A stretch of DNA of 16,839 bases. Source: Victivallales bacterium (GTDB lineage Bacteria; Verrucomicrobiota; Lentisphaeria; Victivallales; UBA1829). Below the pieces are notes generated by a model. That model did not search any database. It was not told the DNA's origin and saw nothing but the letters and a program-made list of their open reading frames with translations. The position numbers and the translations under genes were made by a program. The stretch covers positions 1 through 16,839 of the forward strand of contig JAEEQO010000045.1 in assembly GCA_016285335.1 (NCBI GenBank), given 5' to 3'. Positions 14,401 to 16,839 of this stretch are shown here, piece after piece. Numbering within the stretch: the stretch's first letter is position 1; every line of letters starts with the position of its first letter.

Positions 14401-14977
14401 TGCCGGGCTGATCTATGACACCGTCCCGGTCGGCACGTTCCGCACCACGCTGATCCTGCCGGACATGAAAGTGTATCAGCCGGAAGACCCCGGCGAACCG
14501 TGCGTGCGGATGGAATGGAGCCTGGCGAAAAGCATTTCCGGTTCGCAGCTGATCCGGCCGGTCCTGAACCATCTCCGCGCCAACCTCGACAGGAAGACCG
14601 TGACGAAGATCGTATATCTTGACGGGAAGGACCGCATTCTCGCCATGAAGGCGGATGCGATGGATCGTGCCGATGCGGAAACGGTCATGAAGCGGTTCCT
14701 GTGCCTTTATCATGCCGGGATGCGGAAGCCCCTGCCGTTCTTCCCGAAAGCCTCGTACGCATATTGGTCGGGGGCGGATGAGCGGAAAAAACGGTCGCAG
14801 GCGGAATCCTGCTGGAACGGCAACAGGAACAGCAAGGGCGAAGTCGAAAAGTTCGGCGATTTCTTCGGGTCCGGGCTTCCGGTCAGCGAAACGTTCGAAG
14901 GCCTTGCCGGGGCGTTCTTCGGAGCCGTTGTGTTCCGCCAGGAGAATCCGGGAAAGGGGAAAGGGAATAGAAAATGA
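11495..14977 (+). CDS. recC: Exodeoxyribonuclease V gamma subunit RecC
   Basis: This 1160-residue protein is RecC, close to the usual 1100-1150 length. The N-terminal pattern IIVPNRSIQRYLSLRFAHRY and GIAAQLEFPSLMSVFQRFLP matches the start of RecC, an inactivated helicase fold without a Walker A motif. Further hallmarks are DIFIMTPAPADYAPLVDAVF, then FCGLRPMRSIPADVILLLGM near residue 660 and LYISYVGRDIHDRKDKPPS near 730. The C-terminal third is the inactive nuclease-like domain. RecC holds the complex together, splits the duplex and, in well-studied species, reads Chi. The start has only a weak ribosome-binding site (GAAAAAG), but no better in-frame start is apparent. The stop overlaps the recB start (ATGA). 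The subunit acts in the cytosol on double-strand ends. Confidence 0.95.
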   Translation: MQDDQTEHFEKPSVFRRSSMDTLADVLLDEINAEPGNGDLFRRTRIIVPNRSIQRYLSLRFAHRYGIAAQLEFPSLMSVFQRFLPQTHDRPNIDRKTIGWRIYRILREPGSGKAFPLLTQWIRGDSKRLYDLSRQLGELYDKYMLYRPWWINDWEAGRTPQGLNGEPTADWQGELWRCIAGEDWRGNHFAAVFDRIERKEEWNGASGQLPRNDGETIRIFGFSQLPPTVLQCLEHFSRLGITVKLYHLVPSGEYYADCKKNKDELREFLDRYFREGQDPVRLLEGLNSVYFQHNPLLASFAMQSCVMLNRTVEWNDDAVFDDPAENMPDEGTILHRLQKRIRGDMRSSVGRPPKWEKGRGCRSIQIRNCYSAFREVEAAHNFILHCMDEDHDLPLKDIFIMTPAPADYAPLVDAVFNHASDTRLGVSIADQPQTERLSSYSTLMKILSLFKGDFAASEIFAILQDRSLQEHWGFTSDDCRYCLARAMQAGIRWGWDAEEHSRSGGKAFPENSWQAGFDRMLLDYAVDADPATPYQVNDEDAVFPVPGFDGGRAELLGKFIALTTKLHETAQIMRSREQNGVPFPEWQTALADLAGCLFGRDSQLKTLLLSVLNTWHQELAESDAEDVPLTAGIVLAYLQDKHVKPEDNTMGFMRGKITFCGLRPMRSIPADVILLLGMNHKTFPEEDDAREFDIMQQYRTDRRSGVGREPGDPLRRDESRQLFLDTVMAARKYLYISYVGRDIHDRKDKPPSVCVDELKSYLTHEFGKNSFIELKEPIHAFSPELFEHGAANQSFSKNMKDAAKQIAEPSGAVSSGGKPAFDIRDGVHPDENAETFCRTLEFDDLRWFFVNPAGKYVRDTLGARLSVQESSSPEDSEPFDNKLDFDVKDGLFQSCLEASDRDALKSVSLRRLKADGSISLMQNADDWKDWSEMVMLAEGMEADETRMTERLIPAGETDLEYSAADAGELAGLIYDTVPVGTFRTTLILPDMKVYQPEDPGEPCVRMEWSLAKSISGSQLIRPVLNHLRANLDRKTVTKIVYLDGKDRILAMKADAMDRADAETVMKRFLCLYHAGMRKPLPFFPKASYAYWSGADERKKRSQAESCWNGNRNSKGEVEKFGDFFGSGLPVSETFEGLAGAFFGAVVFRQENPGKGKGNRK

Positions 14978-16839
14978 AAGTCTGCGATATCAACGACTAT
15001 CCGCTGAACCTGCCTCCGGGGTTCCTTTCCGGCTCAGGTCCTGAAGCTGTTTCCGCCGACTGTCGTCCCGGCGGCAGATATCTGATCGAAGCCAGTGCCG
15101 GGACCGGCAAGACCTTTACGATCACGCATCTTATCCTGCGCCTGATCCTGAAAGGCGTGCCTGTCCGGAAGATCCTCGTGACGACGTTTTCCAAAGCGGC
15201 GGCGGACGAACTGAAGACCCGCATCCTGAAACTCCTGAACAAGGAGTTCCACGAACTGGAGTCGAACACGAAACGGGGGCCTTCCTCGGATCTGGACCTT
15301 TTCGGTTTCGCTCAAAAACAGAAGGACAAGTTCCTGCTGCAGCTTGCCGTCAGCTCCATCGACGAAATGACGGTCAGCACGATACACGGCTTCTGCCAGA
15401 AGATGCTCCGGGAATACGCCCTGAAATCCGGCAACGGATTCGAGACGGAGCTGGTCCCGGACGAATCCGAATACCGGGACCGCCTGATACGGCGGTTCTG
15501 CCGGAACCGTTTCTACGGCGGCGAAGACGCGCGGGACCGGGAATCCTTCGAAACGCTTCAGGCCGCGGCGAAGTTTTCCTCGGATCCGATCGACCGGGAC
15601 TGTGCCGACGGAGAGGCGCTGGACGATAAGCAGACACTTTGCCGGGATGTCTACCGTTATGTCAGAAAGGGACTTCAGTCCGAAAAAGACAGGGACGGCG
15701 TGATCTCCTATGACGACATCATCCGGGATTTCGATGCGGCGCTTCAGACGGACGACCGCCTGGCGGAGTCGATCCGGTCGCAGTACACGGCGGTGTTCGT
15801 GGACGAGTTCCAGGATACCGACCGCCTCCAGTACCGTATTTTCGACAAGTGCTTCCCGAAGGGCTGCCGCAGCATCTTCTACATGATCGGCGATCCGAAG
15901 CAGGCCATCTACGGGTTCCGCGGCGCCGACATCTACACCTATCTTCATGCGAAGGAAACTGCGGACGACCAGTTCACGCTGATCGGGAATTACAGAAGTT
16001 CGCCCACCATGATCGAAGCCGTCAACCGCATGTTCAGCGACGGCGACCTGAACGCGCCGCATGAGACAGACGGCGTTTTCCTCCAGAAGGACATCCCGTT
16101 TGTTTCGGTCCGGTCGGGAGCTCCCGGAGATTTCCCGGACAATCCCGGCGGCTCTCTCCGTCTCCGGCATTATACCGGCACGAAAAGCGACTGCGCCCCC
16201 GAGATCATGAACGACGTCGTGCGCGAGATCCGGTATCTGCTGTCGGAAGACTGCGCCATGCAGGTGTTCGAGGAACCGGAGGACGACGATGACGAGGAGG
16301 AGTACGATGACAACGGCGAAAAGAAGGAAAAAAAGAAGATCCCGAGGCCCCTTCGCGCGTCCGATATCGCCATCCTGGTGCAGACGCACGATCAGGCCGC
16401 CGAACTCGTGAAGCGGCTCAACATGGAAGGCATTGCCGCGTCCGCATGCAAGTCCGGCAAGATCTACGACACGGACGAAGCGAAGCTCATGCTCCTGCTG
16501 CTCCGGTGCTTCCTGCATCCCGATATGCAGTCTGTCCGCGGCCTGATGCTTTCCCCTTTCTTCCGTTTCTCCGGCGACGACGTCACATCCGATTCCGCCC
16601 GGCTCGAATCCCTCCTGAAACAGATGTCGGATTGCGGAAGGGTCTGGGCGCAATCCGGGCTGCCGGCGGCTTTCCTGCAATTCCTGGATACGCCTGTCGC
16701 CGATGTTTCCCCGCGCATGCGGATCCTGTCCGAGTTCAACGGGGAACGCGTGATCACGAATCTCATTCAGCTGATGGAGCTGCTTTACCAGAAAGAGGCG
16801 AGGGAACATCTTCTGCCGGAAGACCTCCTCAACAGCCTG
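14974..16839 (+). CDS. recB: Exodeoxyribonuclease V beta subunit RecB, 3' end cut by window edge
   Basis: The first 622 residues are present; full-length RecB is about 1100-1200, so the C-terminal nuclease lies beyond the edge. UvrD/Rep-type SF1 helicase motifs appear in order: Walker A ASAGTGKT (40-47), motif Ia TTFSKAAADEL, TVSTIHGFC, Walker B VFVDEFQDTD (D277, E278), motif III GDPKQAIYGFRGAD (306 on), and NYRSSP. This is the 3'-5' motor of RecBCD, which unwinds and degrades DNA from double-strand ends and loads RecA. At about 433-456 it carries an acidic run followed by a lysine-rich run, within the helicase insert. The start ATG overlaps the recC stop by 4 nt, implying translational coupling. 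recD is not in the window. Confidence 0.95.
   Translation, partial: MKVCDINDYPLNLPPGFLSGSGPEAVSADCRPGGRYLIEASAGTGKTFTITHLILRLILKGVPVRKILVTTFSKAAADELKTRILKLLNKEFHELESNTKRGPSSDLDLFGFAQKQKDKFLLQLAVSSIDEMTVSTIHGFCQKMLREYALKSGNGFETELVPDESEYRDRLIRRFCRNRFYGGEDARDRESFETLQAAAKFSSDPIDRDCADGEALDDKQTLCRDVYRYVRKGLQSEKDRDGVISYDDIIRDFDAALQTDDRLAESIRSQYTAVFVDEFQDTDRLQYRIFDKCFPKGCRSIFYMIGDPKQAIYGFRGADIYTYLHAKETADDQFTLIGNYRSSPTMIEAVNRMFSDGDLNAPHETDGVFLQKDIPFVSVRSGAPGDFPDNPGGSLRLRHYTGTKSDCAPEIMNDVVREIRYLLSEDCAMQVFEEPEDDDDEEEYDDNGEKKEKKKIPRPLRASDIAILVQTHDQAAELVKRLNMEGIAASACKSGKIYDTDEAKLMLLLLRCFLHPDMQSVRGLMLSPFFRFSGDDVTSDSARLESLLKQMSDCGRVWAQSGLPAAFLQFLDTPVADVSPRMRILSEFNGERVITNLIQLMELLYQKEAREHLLPEDLLNSL

Noticed and set aside
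15034..16809. 591-codon open frame on the minus strand
   Set aside because: It is antisense to recB, whose helicase motifs are intact in the plus frame.
1..16839. CRISPR array, tRNA, rRNA, insertion sequence or prophage genes
   Set aside because: No regularly spaced direct repeats, cloverleaf-like sequence, transposase or phage structural gene was seen on either strand.

Overview
The window looks like a chromosomal segment from a GC-rich bacterium, most probably of the PVC group (Lentisphaerota, Victivallales-like, or a relative). This rests on a type II-secretion-style prepilin-like gene of the kind these genomes carry in many copies, a possible alpha-L-rhamnosidase remnant, Sel1-repeat proteins and a -10 element that is usually TATATT or TATAAT. 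The phylum is an inference from gene style, not from a marker gene. I see no tRNA, rRNA, CRISPR array, integrase or transposase.

Layout. Positions 1-602 (minus) hold the first 200 codons of a prepilin-like protein, cut by the window edge, with a structured 5' leader and a candidate promoter. A degraded fragment follows (765-1049). Positions 1062-3721 (minus) form a tight three-gene operon: an unknown 198-residue protein, an unknown 233-residue protein and an ATP-dependent DNA ligase-like enzyme. Two candidate promoters lie upstream. Positions 3905-5794 (minus) encode a two-transmembrane protein with two TrkA-N/RCK-like domains and a C-terminal RyR-type domain, behind a near-consensus promoter. 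A small Sel1-repeat gene follows (5983-6534, minus).

From about 6535 the coding switches to the plus strand. A second Sel1-repeat protein (6876-7394) and a small protein with a possible macro-like fold (7542-8015) share a duplicated leader and N-terminus. A tandem AAA+ ATPase (8201-10402) lies upstream of two small exported proteins (10438-10884, 10935-11321) in an apparent operon. The Sel1 gene and the AAA+ gene share a conserved 45-bp promoter/operator-like block. A hairpin ends that unit. A well-formed promoter at 11409-11436 then drives recC (11495-14977) and recB (14974 to the edge), overlapping by ATGA.

How the genes may work together. recB and recC make the RecBCD-type double-strand-break repair nuclease/helicase; recD is not in view. 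The ligase trio is the best candidate for an undescribed nucleic-acid-processing system, because it couples a complete nucleotidyltransferase active site to two conserved-looking proteins I cannot assign. The 5.9-11.3 kb region looks accessory. It combines a RyR-domain channel-like sensor, Sel1 scaffolds, a possible macro-like protein, and an AAA+ machine with exported partners, and shared regulatory DNA suggests that at least part of it responds to one regulator.
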